A stretch of DNA of 64,000 nucleotides from Bacillus sp. EAC. Lineage in GTDB: Bacteria > Bacillota > Bacilli > Bacillales > Bacillaceae_G. Both the position numbers and the translations under genes were made by a program. Location of the stretch: contig NZ_NCSY01000007.1 in the NCBI RefSeq assembly GCF_002156875.1, positions 1 through 64,000 of the forward strand. The letters are read 5' to 3'. The stretch's first letter is position 1. Each line of letters opens with the position of its first letter. Below, piece after piece: positions 8,687 to 18,751 of this stretch. Under the pieces are notes generated by a model. It was not told the origin of the DNA. It ran no database searches and saw nothing but the letters and a program-made list of their open reading frames with translations.

Positions 8687-9709
8687 TTATTGATTCAAAT
8701 GAGTTAATGTCGCACCATATGGAGAGACATCGAAAAATTCGCCGTAACCAAGCACGTTTCCTTTACCATTAGCAATTACCGACTTTCGAGACGTCCACGT
8801 TTCTCTCCATTGCGAAGGAACATCAACTGAACGACGTTTCACAATAATTTTCATTTTTACTGTTTCAATTTGGGCTGGTGTTAAGTTAGCTGTTTTAATT
8901 TTTTTAAAGTCAGACAGAATGAGATTTTTTGTTTTTTCAGAAATATACCCGCTCTGCACAAAAATATCAAATAGCAAAGCATATCCTCTTTTTGTCCATA
9001 GTCCAAACGTTTTATAATACTTTTCTGCTTGGTCATAATAATAATCAGCAGCTTGGATTTGTCTAGCAACGCCTTCTTTGCTTGATCCAATATTAAATAA
9101 ATACATATTCCAAGGCTCGATCACTTGATACTTATTGGATGGATTTGAAATTGAATTCCCCCAAGCAATTTGTTCAGCTTTGGTTTTGTGCATTACTACA
9201 TCAACAAAAGTATTGTATGAGGTGAAATCATCACCAAATGCAGATTGAACTACTTGTTTGTGTTTCGTTAACAAATCTATTAAGATTGGTTGAAGTGTGT
9301 CACTTCCAAAATTTTCTTGAAGTGCACCAAACGACAAACCAGCCCCATCAAAATTCCCACTTGTCATCCCAAAAGCATCTTCAGTTGTTGAGGAAGTTTC
9401 ATACCAGGCTGTAACTGATAATGCTATTTTCTTTACTGATTGGCTTGCTGGTAATTTCACTGGTTTGATTGTCGACTTCTTAGTTGGAACCACTAATTTT
9501 TGACCAATGTTAATATTGTTCGATTTTAATTTATTTTGTTTTTTCAATTCAGAAACTGATACCTTAAATTTTTTCGAAATAAAATAAAGTGTATCACCTT
9601 TTTTCACTTTGTAGACAACCGATGCAGCCTCGATTGGTTTCTCAATTGAGCCGAGTAAAAAAACCAGGGAAAAGCTAATAAGTAAGAGCAATACCCGTTT
9701 ATTCTTCAA
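8687..9709 (-). CDS. Secreted LysM-domain cell-wall hydrolase, lysozyme-like (putative)
   Basis: About 340 residues. It has a signal peptide (KNKRVLLLLISFSLVFLLGS), one LysM domain (YKVKKGDTLYFISKKFKVSV ... IGQKLVVP, roughly residues 33-75) that binds peptidoglycan glycan, and a catalytic-looking domain. GNFDGAGLSFGALQ and NFGSDTLQPIL resemble lysozyme-superfamily muramidase or chitosanase-like proteins. The wall-hydrolase role is inferred. An ATG at 9718 directly abuts AGGAGG, so the TTG at 9709 (9-base spacing) is the better start. The gene is inverted relative to its two bordering repeats. Confidence 0.75.
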   Translation of the reverse strand: MKNKRVLLLLISFSLVFLLGSIEKPIEAASVVYKVKKGDTLYFISKKFKVSVSELKKQNKLKSNNINIGQKLVVPTKKSTIKPVKLPASQSVKKIALSVTAWYETSSTTEDAFGMTSGNFDGAGLSFGALQENFGSDTLQPILIDLLTKHKQVVQSAFGDDFTSYNTFVDVVMHKTKAEQIAWGNSISNPSNKYQVIEPWNMYLFNIGSSKEGVARQIQAADYYYDQAEKYYKTFGLWTKRGYALLFDIFVQSGYISEKTKNLILSDFKKIKTANLTPAQIETVKMKIIVKRRSVDVPSQWRETWTSRKSVIANGKGNVLGYGEFFDVSPYGATLTHLNQ

Positions 9710-9944
9710 TTCTATCATCCTCCTGTTCTAGTTGTTTTATTCTAGTTCAAAGAGTCAGAACTACGATACGATGCTTACATATTCATCATATTGGAAACGT
9801 ATTCAAAAAACTAGTTGTAAAAATTTCATGTGGACAAATTTGAGTTTGTTTGATGGAGTACTAGTACTAGGATAGGAGAACTTATAATGCTGGTAAGCAA
9901 ATGAAAAATGAATTGCTTTGGTATATGTAAAATAAAGTCTTTCT

Positions 9945-10049
9945 AATGAAACTAACGAGAGCTTAAGTTGAATAACGATGGACTGCCTCGGCAGTCCATT
10001 TTTATCGTGCTAACTGGCATTTTAGGTTTAGTTTAATAAGTATTGTATA
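9945..10049 (+). repeat. Array repeat 15 (A+B+C), between divergent genes
   Basis: A at 9950-9969 (AGAG centre, right arm CTTAAGTT). B is GGACTGCCTCGGCAGTCC with T5. C is CGTGCTAACTGGCATTTTAG. No + gene precedes it in this unit, so it is not acting as a gene terminator here. Confidence 0.9.
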
Positions 10050-10150
10050 GACTTAAAGAATTAAATTTCTGTTAGAATAGGTTTATCCTAATTTTGATAT
10101 AAAGTTTACTGGAATCTTTTATCAGATTTAAATTAGCATTGGAGGATTAA

Positions 10151-10309
10151 ATGAACAGTTTTATACCATCATTTATTGCATTAGTTATTATTGGATTAGC
10201 TATTTTTAGTTTCATTACATTAATCAAAAACATTAGTAAAAAACGATTTACTAAAATTAAAGAGTTAGAACAAAGAATTAGTGATTTAGAAAAAAATAAA
10301 TTCAACTAA
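10151..10309 (+). CDS. Tiny TM/coiled-coil protein ending in the repeat
   Basis: 52 residues with one N-terminal membrane helix (FIALVIIGLAIFSFITLI) and a charged amphipathic tail (KIKELEQRISDLEKNK). GGAGGA lies just before the ATG. The stop TAA (10307-10309) is inside the left arm of repeat 16, so the repeat supplies the last codon and stop. It has the same architecture as the proteins at 47143 and 47342. Confidence 0.7.
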   Translation: MNSFIPSFIALVIIGLAIFSFITLIKNISKKRFTKIKELEQRISDLEKNKFN

Positions 10310-10395
10310 CGCAAGCGTTAGTTAAACAATAAGTAGGAGCTGAATGTTAAGCTCCTACTTTATTATTCTGAGAATTAGTCGAATAAAATTGTAAG
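10300..10395 (+). repeat. Array repeat 16 (A+B+C), overlaps a gene end
   Basis: A at 10304-10323 (centre CAAG, arms ACTAACG/CGTTAGT). B is GTAGGAGC/GCTCCTAC. The C tail is degraded (GAGAATTAGTCGAATAA). Confidence 0.9.
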
Positions 10396-10446
10396 CATAA
10401 AAAAATTACTGAGTTGTAGTTTATATCATTATATAGGAGTGTAATC

Positions 10447-11016
10447 ATGAGTGAATTTAGTGAGAGCTACCATCTTTTTTCTAATGATCAGAAAGATGGT
10501 ATTGAACTGTTAAAGCGTTCTTTCGTTCGTGGATTTGTATATCCAGAAAAAAATAATTGGGTTACGATTATTCCAAGTGGAAGGAAATTTCATGTAATTA
10601 GAAGATTTATAAAAAATAATAAAGGTGTATTGATACATTTGATAAATGCGGAGGACCATGGTTGGTCTTTATCTATATACGATGGTATAAAAAGGACCTT
10701 TCATTTTGAATGCAGTTGGGAAGAAGACATAGAAATTAACCAAGATGAATACCACCGGGAGCGATTAGTTGAATTAATAAATTCCAATCCCCATAAAGTA
10801 AAGCCCATAACACCTTTAGATATAACACAGATATTTTATGTTTCAGACTTTGAAGAACTAATTGAGAAAAATCCAGTAACTCAAGTAGCAAATTTACTGC
10901 GATTAGAACATTTCGAATGGATTTCCTACGATTACGTTCAAAAAGATTATAAAGAAGACCCACAAGAAATCAAAAACAAAGGTATTCTCATAGTTAATAA
11001 TTGGATACCTTTTTAA
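10447..11016 (+). CDS. Unknown soluble protein
   Basis: 189 residues, no signal or membrane segment, acidic, with many aromatic residues (HGWSLSIYDGIKRTFHFEC). ATAGGAG precedes the ATG. It looks like the stand-alone soluble proteins often found as immunity or accessory genes in Bacillaceae, but I cannot assign a family. Confidence 0.65.
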   Translation: MSEFSESYHLFSNDQKDGIELLKRSFVRGFVYPEKNNWVTIIPSGRKFHVIRRFIKNNKGVLIHLINAEDHGWSLSIYDGIKRTFHFECSWEEDIEINQDEYHRERLVELINSNPHKVKPITPLDITQIFYVSDFEELIEKNPVTQVANLLRLEHFEWISYDYVQKDYKEDPQEIKNKGILIVNNWIPF

Positions 11017-11030
11017 TAAACTTTGTATTA

Positions 11031-11126
11031 CTTATTGAACTAACGAGCGCGTTAGTTGTACAACGATAGACTACTTATGTAGTCAATTTTTTAATGCACT
11101 AAATGGGAGAATAGTCTCCTAACAAT
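11031..11126 (+). repeat. Array repeat 17 (A+B+C)
   Basis: A at 11038-11057 (AGCG), left outer arm CTTATTG, right outer arm GTTGTACAAC. B is GACTACTTATGTAGTC with T6. C is GCACTAAATGGGAGAATAGT. Confidence 0.92.
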
Positions 11127-11165
11127 GAGAATTATGTTAGTATTTAACTAAATGGAGGTGCCAAA

Positions 11166-11534
11166 ATGATATCACAAGCACTTATTATACATAAGAGACA
11201 TATATTAATGGTCAAACAATTTGTTCAAAGAGGAGATATTGTTTGGAACTATCCAGGTGGAGGAATCGAAAAAAATGAAACCCCTGAAGAAGCTTGTATA
11301 AGAGAAGTTAAAGAAGAAACAGGATATGATGTAGAAATAAAATCATTACTTTTTAATAAACAAAACAAGTTTACATACATTGCAGAGATAATAGGTGGAG
11401 AATTATATCTAGATATGAATAATGAAGACAATAGTGATATCCTTGATGTTGCTTGGATTTCGATCGATGAAAAAGACAAGTTTGATCCATATACAGCGCC
11501 ACTATTAAAATTGTTTCTTGAAGAGATAAAATAG
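11166..11534 (+). CDS. Nudix hydrolase
   Basis: 122 residues. The Nudix box is complete: GGGIEKNETPEEACIREV followed by KEETGY, giving the G-x5-E-x7-REV-x-EE-x-G pattern whose glutamates bind Mg2+. The family hydrolyses nucleoside-diphosphate-linked compounds; the substrate cannot be told from sequence. GGAGGTG precedes the ATG. Confidence 0.88.
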   Translation: MISQALIIHKRHILMVKQFVQRGDIVWNYPGGGIEKNETPEEACIREVKEETGYDVEIKSLLFNKQNKFTYIAEIIGGELYLDMNNEDNSDILDVAWISIDEKDKFDPYTAPLLKLFLEEIK

Positions 11535-11574
11535 CTTCTATTTTAGTTTTAACAGAAAGTCAAAAATACCCAGT

Positions 11575-11600
11575 ATCCCACTAACGAGCGCGTTAGTTTA
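11575..11600 (+). repeat. Array repeat 18 (A only)
   Basis: Core CTAACGAGCGCGTTAG at 11581-11596; outer left arm lost (CCCA precedes it). Confidence 0.82.
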
Positions 11601-11707
11601 ATCTTGTAAAGGCATGTTAATCATTCCTTTTGAAGTTAACTTTGAACGATATTATTGAAAAGGGGAACCTGTTATAAAAAAAAGCATTAATTATTCAATT
11701 AGCAATA

Positions 11708-12118
11708 ATGGTTTCACTAGGTTGTGCATTTTGGTTTTTAAAAATAATTGGTTTTTTTGAACCTGTTAATGATATTCGAGAACCAATTTCTGTTAGCAAT
11801 ATAGAGTGGGGATATTTAAGTACTGAGGAAGAACGTATGGATTCGATAACTGTTTATTCACAAGGTCATACATTCGGACTTTCTTCGTTTCAAACAGCTC
11901 AATTTTGTAAGTTAATGCAAGAAAATAAAAATAATATTTATAAGAAACAAAACAATTTTTCAATAAAAGTTCAATTTAGATTCAGAGAAGTATATGTAAT
12001 AAACTCGTTATATAAAATTGATAAGTATAACGGAAAAGAATCTACTTTTTATGTAGATAAATCATTAATTCCAGAATTGAAACAAATATATTATTCTAAT
12101 TTTGATGACAATCATTAA
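11708..12118 (+). CDS. Lipoprotein paralogue with disrupted start
   Basis: About 137 visible residues. REPISVSNIEWGY and YNGKESTFYVDKSLIPEL match the lipoprotein at 2806-3237. VSLGC at the N-terminus looks like a lipobox. AAAGGGGAA is followed 8 bases later by ATA AAA AAA (11674), but an extra A in the A-run puts this one base out of frame with the body. The ATG at 11708 has no ribosome site and would remove most of the signal. The gene is either silent or the A-run length is a sequencing error. Confidence 0.6.
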   Translation: MVSLGCAFWFLKIIGFFEPVNDIREPISVSNIEWGYLSTEEERMDSITVYSQGHTFGLSSFQTAQFCKLMQENKNNIYKKQNNFSIKVQFRFREVYVINSLYKIDKYNGKESTFYVDKSLIPELKQIYYSNFDDNH

Positions 12119-12154
12119 CATCTTTGAAATCCCATTTTATTGATCAATTTATAA

Positions 12155-12199
12155 TTCAAAAAAGTCCTCTTTCTCTAGTCAGATTTGAGGACTTTTGAA
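12155..12199. terminator. Terminator-like stem-loop
   Basis: AAAAGTCCTC pairs with GAGGACTTTT around a 17-base loop, after the lipoprotein paralogue and before repeat 19. Confidence 0.65.
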
Positions 12200-12229
12200 T
12201 TCTAATAATCTGGTGGCACATTGATACAT

Positions 12230-12266
12230 CATATGCAACTAACGAGCGCGTTAGTTGTACAAGACT
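12230..12266 (+). repeat. Array repeat 19 (A only)
   Basis: A at 12237-12256 (AGCG), left arm ATATGC, right arm GTTGTACAAG. Confidence 0.88.
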
Positions 12267-12330
12267 AACGCAAACATATCCCGTCAAGGACATATTATGA
12301 AACAGTGCTTTAATAAAGGAGTTGTATAAA

Positions 12331-12999
12331 ATGAATGAAAATAAAGGTACAGAACTAAAACGATCTTCAAAAGCAGAAAACATTCTACCTCAGATCAATA
12401 GTAAAACTAAGCTAGGCGACTTACGAAAAATTGCGAAGGACATTAAAAAAAATCACGAACTAGCTATGGAACTTTGGTCAACCGAAGAGTTTTTGCCCAG
12501 ACTATTAGCAATCTTAATTATGGACAAAAAACTTCTTTCACAAGATGTGCTAAATAAGCTTGATAAGGATATGCAGACTCACACTTTTGATGAGCGAAAT
12601 AACTTAATGGATTGGTTAATGGCTAATCAGCTCACCAAAGACAATAAGAAAATTGCATTGATGGAGTCATGGGGAAATAGTCCTTCTGCTCTTCAAAGGC
12701 GATCTTTCTGGTATTATCAAGGGCGATTGAGATGGACTGGACAAACACCGCCTGATAACACCGCAGACTTGCTATCTGCATTGGAAGCTAATATTACTCA
12801 GGAAGAACCGGAAGTTCAATGGGCTATGAATTTCACCGCAGGTTGGATAGGCGTTTATGATGAAAAGAATCGTGCACGTTGTATTAAACTTGGTGAGAAA
12901 ACGGGTCTTTACAAAGATGAAATAGTAGCAAAAGGATGTACTCCCAGCTATTTGCCGGAGTTCATTACGATTGAAGTTAACAAACGACATAATAATTAG
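12331..12999 (+). CDS. AlkD-like DNA alkylation repair family protein
   Basis: 222 residues, soluble and all-helical. LGDLRKIAKDIKKNHELAMELW, FLPRLLAILIMDKK and RRSFWYYQGRL fit the HEAT-repeat alkylpurine DNA glycosylase-like family (AlkC/AlkD type), whose members excise or bind alkylated bases. I infer the same role but did not identify the catalytic aspartate with certainty. The ATG at 12331 is chosen for its spacing behind AAAGGAG; an in-frame TTG at 12322 is too close. Confidence 0.68.
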   Translation: MNENKGTELKRSSKAENILPQINSKTKLGDLRKIAKDIKKNHELAMELWSTEEFLPRLLAILIMDKKLLSQDVLNKLDKDMQTHTFDERNNLMDWLMANQLTKDNKKIALMESWGNSPSALQRRSFWYYQGRLRWTGQTPPDNTADLLSALEANITQEEPEVQWAMNFTAGWIGVYDEKNRARCIKLGEKTGLYKDEIVAKGCTPSYLPEFITIEVNKRHNN

Positions 13000-13253
13000 T
13001 TACCTCTGAAAAATTCATTAGGGTTTAATGCAAAAAATAAAGGAATTCAAAGCCTCAATATGAAAATTGTAATAGGCTTGAACCGAAAAATAAAGAAAAC
13101 AACGCGTTTTGGCAGCTAGCTAGTTAGTGAAATATGCAAGGAAGATGTAAAAGATTAACCCACTATCTCTTTTTGCTCTGTAGGGCGCTTATCTTTTAGA
13201 AGAACAACTTTCCAGCTGCGCAGTACAACGATTATATGTAATTAAGAGAAGCT
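13000..13253. other. Gene-free stretch
   Basis: No credible reading frame with a ribosome site. Several short stop-rich frames only; nothing identifiable. Confidence 0.5.
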
Positions 13254-13330
13254 ACTTATGTAACTAACGAGAGCGTTTGTAACATAAGAAAAAAGGAACT
13301 TCGTTTCATACGAAGTTCCTTTTTTCTTTT
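13254..13330 (+). repeat. Array repeat 20 (A+B)
   Basis: A at 13262-13281 (AGAG centre; right arm CGTTTGTAA). B is the strong terminator stem AAGGAACTTCG/CGAAGTTCCTT (13292-13322) with T6. Confidence 0.88.
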
Positions 13331-14130
13331 TCCAATCGGTCGCTCAGCTAGGGAATCGATTGAAGTATTTATGCACTAAAATCTTGTGGTTTTACTTAAA
13401 GGAAGATTAGAAATTACGATTCATTATTGGATATAAATTGTCAAAGCGTTCAGAAAGCAAATAATTGTGTCCCTCATTTTATCTTCGAATAAAATCACCT
13501 ACATAAATAAAGTAGAATAGCGTCCTATTTCTTTGAAAGAGCTTTATAGCTATGCCTCGATGGAAAACTTAATTAAATTAGTTAAATGGGAATGAAGAGA
13601 TCAGTATTGAATTTTGAAAATGGCGTATTAAAGGGTATATCATCAGGATTCTATCATTATGAAATTCTATTACTATTTTAGGAGGAAAGTGGGGGATGAG
13701 CAATTTATCTATTTTTTATTAAGTAGCTAACTATTAAAGTTACTATACCATTATACAAATTAATTTTTTTTGTCAACAAAAAAACTTAAAAACACAGACT
13801 TATATTGATTTTCCTCCTATAATCTACCCTCATTCTTCTTTATTGATAACTGAAATGAATCATTATGATAACGAGAATGTCATTTACTAAAAAAAAATAT
13901 CACCATATAATAACCTTAACATTTTGAATAGTCTAAAATTTTACGTTTTTATTAATGGTTTAATTCCACTATTCTAAAATGCAATTTATGTTAGAGGTGA
14001 TGCATAAGAAAACATTAGATTATCTAAAAAATAGAAACAAACAGTAGAAAATACTAAGTTAATGATTCGTTCTGTTGATATTATCAGCCAGTATTTACAG
14101 GTTGATCAATATAAAATATGGAGGTTAACA
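13331..14130. other. Long gene-free region upstream of a decayed gene
   Basis: About 800 bases without a supported gene. It is AT-rich with scattered stops and an isolated AGGAGGAAAG at 13680 that leads into no long frame. It may hold decayed sequence. Confidence 0.45.
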
Positions 14131-14524
14131 AATGAGAACAAAGATAAAAAACGAATTACTTCATTAGCACACGTTCTAACCTTATTCATTTCTTCTATTT
14201 AGTAGTTTGGTTTTTGCCTCAATTGAAAAGTCACTAAATGCAACAAAGAACCCACCCAAGTGAATCACCAGTCCCGCTCTCCCATTCTCAAAAGTCACTA
14301 CAATTTTAAGGTTGAAACACAGGATAAGGATATTTCCAAAGCTGATGTTACAGCAGAAGGAAAATGGACTTCACTAGAAGAGAAAGTTATAGCAGTTGCT
14401 AGTAAGTGTTAACTGCAGTGAAAGCAGGGTCTATACATGTACAATTCAATCTTGGAACTGCTGTTTTAAACGTTGAAGAAATATTACTAAAGATGCACTT
14501 GTTTTAAGTCAAATATCAAGATGA
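14131..14524 (+). pseudogene. Decayed secreted-protein gene
   Basis: An ATG behind ATGGAGG opens MRTKIKNELLH and then stops. Protein-like pieces continue in changing frames: a signal-like hydrophobic stretch (SFLLFSSLVFAS), then KDISKADVTAEGKWTSLEEK, VKAGSIHVQFNLGTAVLN and TKDALVLSQISR. Several stops and frameshifts are needed, so the gene is dead. It immediately precedes the subtilase gene and may once have been co-expressed with it. Confidence 0.55.
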
Positions 14525-14544
14525 GCTAAGTAGGAGGAAAGTGT

Positions 14545-17500
14545 ATGATGAGGAAGAAAAAAGGTTTTTCTTACAAAGTAATTACTACTACAACTTTAGC
14601 AGCATTGTTGTTAACGTCAACGGGATTTGCAGAAGAAACAGAAAGTAACACGGTTCCAGCTCCAAGTATTGAGGACATTGTAAAACAAGGTCAAAAAATT
14701 TTCTTAGATAAAGAGAAGCATTTAAATGAAGATCAAGTAGATGAACTAGGTTATAAGGATTTAAGTGAAAATGGTAATGTAAAAGCTTATAACCCAAATG
14801 AACAAGTTCGGGTAATAGTTGAAGTAGAACAACCAGAATCGATTGATATTTCTCCTAAAGAAAAAAAGAAGCAACAAAAGCAAAAGCAAGATGACATAAT
14901 AGCAAAAATTTCAAAGCAAAGATCAGCTTCCAAGGTAAAAAATCGTTTCTTTGAAGGCTTTAATGGGTTTAGTGTTGAAACAGAATTTCGTAAGGTTAAA
15001 GAAATACAAAATACACCTGGGGTTGCAAATGTACATATTGCAAGAACTTTTGAGCCATCAATGGGTGCAAGCAAAGAATTGGTACAAGCTCAAAATGTAT
15101 GGCAGCAATATGGTTATAAAGGTGAAGGGTTACTAGTTGGGGTTATAGATTCCGGAATTGATTATACTCATAAAGATATGACACTTACTGAAAAAGGTAA
15201 AAAAAAGGAAAAATGGACAGAATCCAATATCCCAAATAAGTTCGCTGAAACTGAAGTAAATGAGAAATGGTACAGTGACAAAGTACCTACAGGTTATGAT
15301 TGGGCGGATGATGATACTGATGTAATACCTCATGGTCAATTTGGAAGCCCACACGGTACACATGTAGCAGGTACTGTAGGAGCAAATGGTGACGAATCAA
15401 ATGATGGCGTACAAGGAATTGCGCCGGGAGTGCAACTTTTAGCTGAAAAAGTATTTTCTGATAATGGCGAAGGTGCTTATGAGGATGACATTATCGCTGG
15501 TATTGAGCACGCAGTAACTATGGGAGCAGATGTTATTAACATGAGTTTAGGAACTGATGCTGGATTTGTTGGTGAGGACAACGATCCGATTCAGAAGGCA
15601 ATACACGTAGCAACAGAACATGGCACACTTGTTGTAGTTGCTGGTGGGAACTCTGCTTATAGCACTAAAAATGATCTAATACAATCTTCTTTACAACCTT
15701 ATGCCGAAAATCCAGATATTGGTACAGTGAGTGAACCAGGTGTAAGTCCATATGCAATTTCTGTTGCTTCATATGAAAATTCGAAAGTACATGTGAGCAC
15801 ACTTGTAGAAGAAAATGGACTTCAGCTTCCATATCAAGATCAAAGTCAGTTTAACTTTAAGCTTTCTAAAGTATTATCTCCATTTGAAAGTTACGAGATG
15901 ATTTATGTAGGTGAAGGTAGAACTGAAGATTTTAATAATAAAGATGTCACAGGTAAAATTGTTATTGCTAAACCAAATCAAATATATGGATCATACAGTT
16001 ATATTCAATACGAAGCAAGTAGGAAAGGTGCTAAAGCTGTTATTTTAGTACCGTCGAATACAGATGTTGACTATCCAATTACTGACTTTAGTCCATATTT
16101 TACTCCTGCGGCAACAACAGGCAAAGCAATCGGTAATTCGTTAATTTCTAAGTTAACAAGCGGATATATCGTTAAAATGAAATTATCAAAAGGAATTTAT
16201 ATTGATAATCCAAGTAAAGATACAATGTCATATTTCTCATCTTATGGAACACCACATACATTAGACTTTAAACCTGAATTATCAGCACCAGGAGGTAATA
16301 TTTATTCAACTGTTCCAGGAAATGAGTATGAGATTATGAGTGGAACATCAATGGCGACTCCACATGTAGCAGGTGGATCTGCACTTTTATTACAATCCTT
16401 ATATGAAAAAGGTTTAGATCATTCAAAGAAAACAGCTTTAAAAGCTAAAATTGCTTTAATGAACACGTCTAAAATTGTACAAGATCCACGGACAAATTCT
16501 GAAGTTCCTTACTCACCACGAATTCAAGGGTCTGGTTTGATGCAAATACAAAATGCAATTAAAACACCTGTACTCGTAACAAGAGAAAAAACTCCTCTAG
16601 AACAAGCAGGATCAGTTGCATTAAAAGAGATTAATAGTAATAATGTCCAATTTAAATTGAATTTAGATGCACTTCAAAACAATAAAGATAAAGATAAAGA
16701 AGAATTTGAATACAGAGTTTATGTAGATGTCCTAACAGACGGCAAAGAAACAAAAGAATTTGACTTAGACAATGATGGTGCATTGGATTCAAAAGAGTAT
16801 TTAACATTAAAAAATAAGCGAATACAAGGTGCTATAGCTTCAGTGAACGGAGAAAAAGTAACTAACTCACGTGGGAATATAATAAAAATTAAGACAGGGC
16901 AAAGTAAGAATCTCGATATTCAAATTGAATTACCATCTAATTTAAAGAAAGGAATTTTTGTTGAGGGATATGTACGACTAGTTCCAACAGGTCAAAACGC
17001 AGATTTAGCTGTTCCAATTTCTGTACCATATATGGGCTTCTATGGAAAATGGGATCAACCATATAATATTGACCCTGCGGCATGGGATAAAGATGCTTTC
17101 TTGGGTTTCACAGCTCTTTGGAATGATGAACCTGGTTCAGAAGGCAACTTCCCACTAGGTTATGATCCGAAAACTGGAACATTTAAAAAAAGTAGAATGG
17201 TTATCTCTCCGAATGCACTCTTTAAAAATGTATTCTCAACTTTTACGGCACTAAGAAACTTACAAAAGACAGAAATGTATGTTGAGAATGAAAATGGTAA
17301 AAGGATTCAATATCTTGGTGACTTTAGTGAATATACTGGAAAGCCTTGGAAATTCCGTAAAAATATTATGTCTTATCAAAACTATATGAATGGTGGTTAT
17401 TTGTGGGATGTAAAAGACCAAAATGGCCAAGTAGTCAAAGATGGAAATTATAAGTATGTAATAAAAACAACACTAGATTATAAGGATGCTAAACCTCAAG

Positions 17501-18081
17501 TAGTAAAACTACCTATCCAAGTAGATTCTGTTGCTCCAGTTGTTTCGGATATTAAAGTACAACCGAAAGAAGGACAATATGAAATCTCTTTCAAAGCAGT
17601 AGACAACGAAAATGGTAGTGGATTTAAAGGTGCAATTATTTGGTATAACGGTCAATATATGCCATTACAGATTGGACAGACCTCAGTCCTTGTGAAAGAA
17701 GAACCAAAGAGCCTAGTCGTATTGGGCATTGATTATGCTTTAAATCATGGATATTCAGTGTGGGGAGACCCTTCATATATTAATGAGGGAATGCTAGTTA
17801 GCTGGTTTAGTGTATGGCCAAATGAAAATATTTCTGCAAGTACACCTGCGGGAATTAATGCATTTGCTAGTAACAATGTAAATTGGACAATCAATATAAA
17901 AGATATAAATGGAAAAGTAATTGATTCTATTGTAGTTGAAAATGAAACTGAAATTCATTTGAACTGGACGCCTGAGTTAGATGTTCCAAATGGTACGTAT
18001 TTTGTTTCAGCAGACGTTGAAAATAAACAAGGCTTTAAAGTAACTACAACCCCACAAACTGTTAATGTATTACAAAAATAG
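14545..18081 (+). CDS. Large secreted S8 subtilisin-like serine protease
   Basis: 1178 residues. A signal peptide (residues 1-29) is followed by an inhibitor-type propeptide (about 85-172, ending in the RRTFEP-like HIARTFEPS). The peptidase S8 domain has Asp202 in VIDSGIDYTH, His270 in SPHGTHVAGTVG and Ser602 in SGTSMATPHVAGG; a PA-type insert lies around 420-550. The C-terminal half carries Fn3-like beta domains. This is the layout of Vpr-like and lactocepin-like cell-envelope proteases. AGGAGG lies 10 bases before the ATG. It should be secreted, releasing peptides from protein. Its unit (repeat 20 to 21) is one of the largest. Confidence 0.92.
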   Translation: MMRKKKGFSYKVITTTTLAALLLTSTGFAEETESNTVPAPSIEDIVKQGQKIFLDKEKHLNEDQVDELGYKDLSENGNVKAYNPNEQVRVIVEVEQPESIDISPKEKKKQQKQKQDDIIAKISKQRSASKVKNRFFEGFNGFSVETEFRKVKEIQNTPGVANVHIARTFEPSMGASKELVQAQNVWQQYGYKGEGLLVGVIDSGIDYTHKDMTLTEKGKKKEKWTESNIPNKFAETEVNEKWYSDKVPTGYDWADDDTDVIPHGQFGSPHGTHVAGTVGANGDESNDGVQGIAPGVQLLAEKVFSDNGEGAYEDDIIAGIEHAVTMGADVINMSLGTDAGFVGEDNDPIQKAIHVATEHGTLVVVAGGNSAYSTKNDLIQSSLQPYAENPDIGTVSEPGVSPYAISVASYENSKVHVSTLVEENGLQLPYQDQSQFNFKLSKVLSPFESYEMIYVGEGRTEDFNNKDVTGKIVIAKPNQIYGSYSYIQYEASRKGAKAVILVPSNTDVDYPITDFSPYFTPAATTGKAIGNSLISKLTSGYIVKMKLSKGIYIDNPSKDTMSYFSSYGTPHTLDFKPELSAPGGNIYSTVPGNEYEIMSGTSMATPHVAGGSALLLQSLYEKGLDHSKKTALKAKIALMNTSKIVQDPRTNSEVPYSPRIQGSGLMQIQNAIKTPVLVTREKTPLEQAGSVALKEINSNNVQFKLNLDALQNNKDKDKEEFEYRVYVDVLTDGKETKEFDLDNDGALDSKEYLTLKNKRIQGAIASVNGEKVTNSRGNIIKIKTGQSKNLDIQIELPSNLKKGIFVEGYVRLVPTGQNADLAVPISVPYMGFYGKWDQPYNIDPAAWDKDAFLGFTALWNDEPGSEGNFPLGYDPKTGTFKKSRMVISPNALFKNVFSTFTALRNLQKTEMYVENENGKRIQYLGDFSEYTGKPWKFRKNIMSYQNYMNGGYLWDVKDQNGQVVKDGNYKYVIKTTLDYKDAKPQVVKLPIQVDSVAPVVSDIKVQPKEGQYEISFKAVDNENGSGFKGAIIWYNGQYMPLQIGQTSVLVKEEPKSLVVLGIDYALNHGYSVWGDPSYINEGMLVSWFSVWPNENISASTPAGINAFASNNVNWTINIKDINGKVIDSIVVENETEIHLNWTPELDVPNGTYFVSADVENKQGFKVTTTPQTVNVLQK

Positions 18082-18085
18082 AATG

Positions 18086-18128
18086 AAAAAATGCCACTCT
18101 CATATTCTATGAGCTGGCATTTTTTTTA
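18086..18128 (+). terminator. Terminator of the subtilase gene
   Basis: AAAATGCCA pairs with TGGCATTTT, with an inner CTCATA/TATGAG stem, followed by T8. It directly follows the stop. Confidence 0.85.
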
Positions 18129-18389
18129 GTGATAATATTCTCTTATAAAATTCAATTCTTACTTATTCTATTATCACATAGATTAATAGATCGAATTAAT
18201 TCAATTAGGCCATTACAGAAACCAGAAAATATGAAAATGGAAGCATTCCTCATTCTAATATTGAAGCTATAAAAGAATGATGAGCCAAGGTATAATGATG
18301 ATAGCTGCAACAGTAAGAATGGTATCAATGTATAAGGGTTAAAGGAAGGATAAACATTAGAAATCCATAACACAGAGGAGGAGTTACTA

Positions 18390-18751
18390 ATGAAATTTAT
18401 GATGGTTGTGAAGGCTTCAAAGGATTCTGAAGCAGGGACAATGCCAAGGGAGCAGATGGATCTGATGTTTGCAGCGATGAAGAAATATAATGAAGAACTG
18501 AAGAAAGCTGGAGTTCTGGTGTCAGTCGGTGGACTCCATCCAAGCTCCAACGGTATTCGTATTACTTTCCCTGTTCCTGGAGAACCGCCGACCATTACAG
18601 AGGAACTTTCGCTGAAGTCAATGAGTTGATTGCAGGTTACTGGTTCATAGATGTGAAATCTCGCGAGGAAGCAATCGAGTGGGCGATGCGCGCACCAGAT
18701 CCACATGGTCTTGGGGAAGGACAGATTGAGCTTCGCCAAGTATTCGAATAG
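18390..18751 (+). pseudogene. Frameshifted YCII/DGPF-domain protein
   Basis: GGAGGAG precedes an ATG opening MKFMMVVKASKDSEAGTMPR ... KKAGVLVSVGGLHPSS, typical of the DGPF/YCII-related family. The first frame stops at 18629. The expected continuation (AEVNELIAGYWFIDVKSREE ... IELRQVFE) lies in the next frame up to 18751. One single-base indel near 18605 would restore about 120 residues. The gene looks less AT-rich than its neighbours, suggesting a different source. A long minus-strand frame here is only its shadow. Confidence 0.78.

Noticed and set aside
18152-18739. A 195-codon minus-strand frame
   Set aside because: It is antisense to the frameshifted YCII/DGPF gene, lacks a ribosome site and has no protein-like motif.
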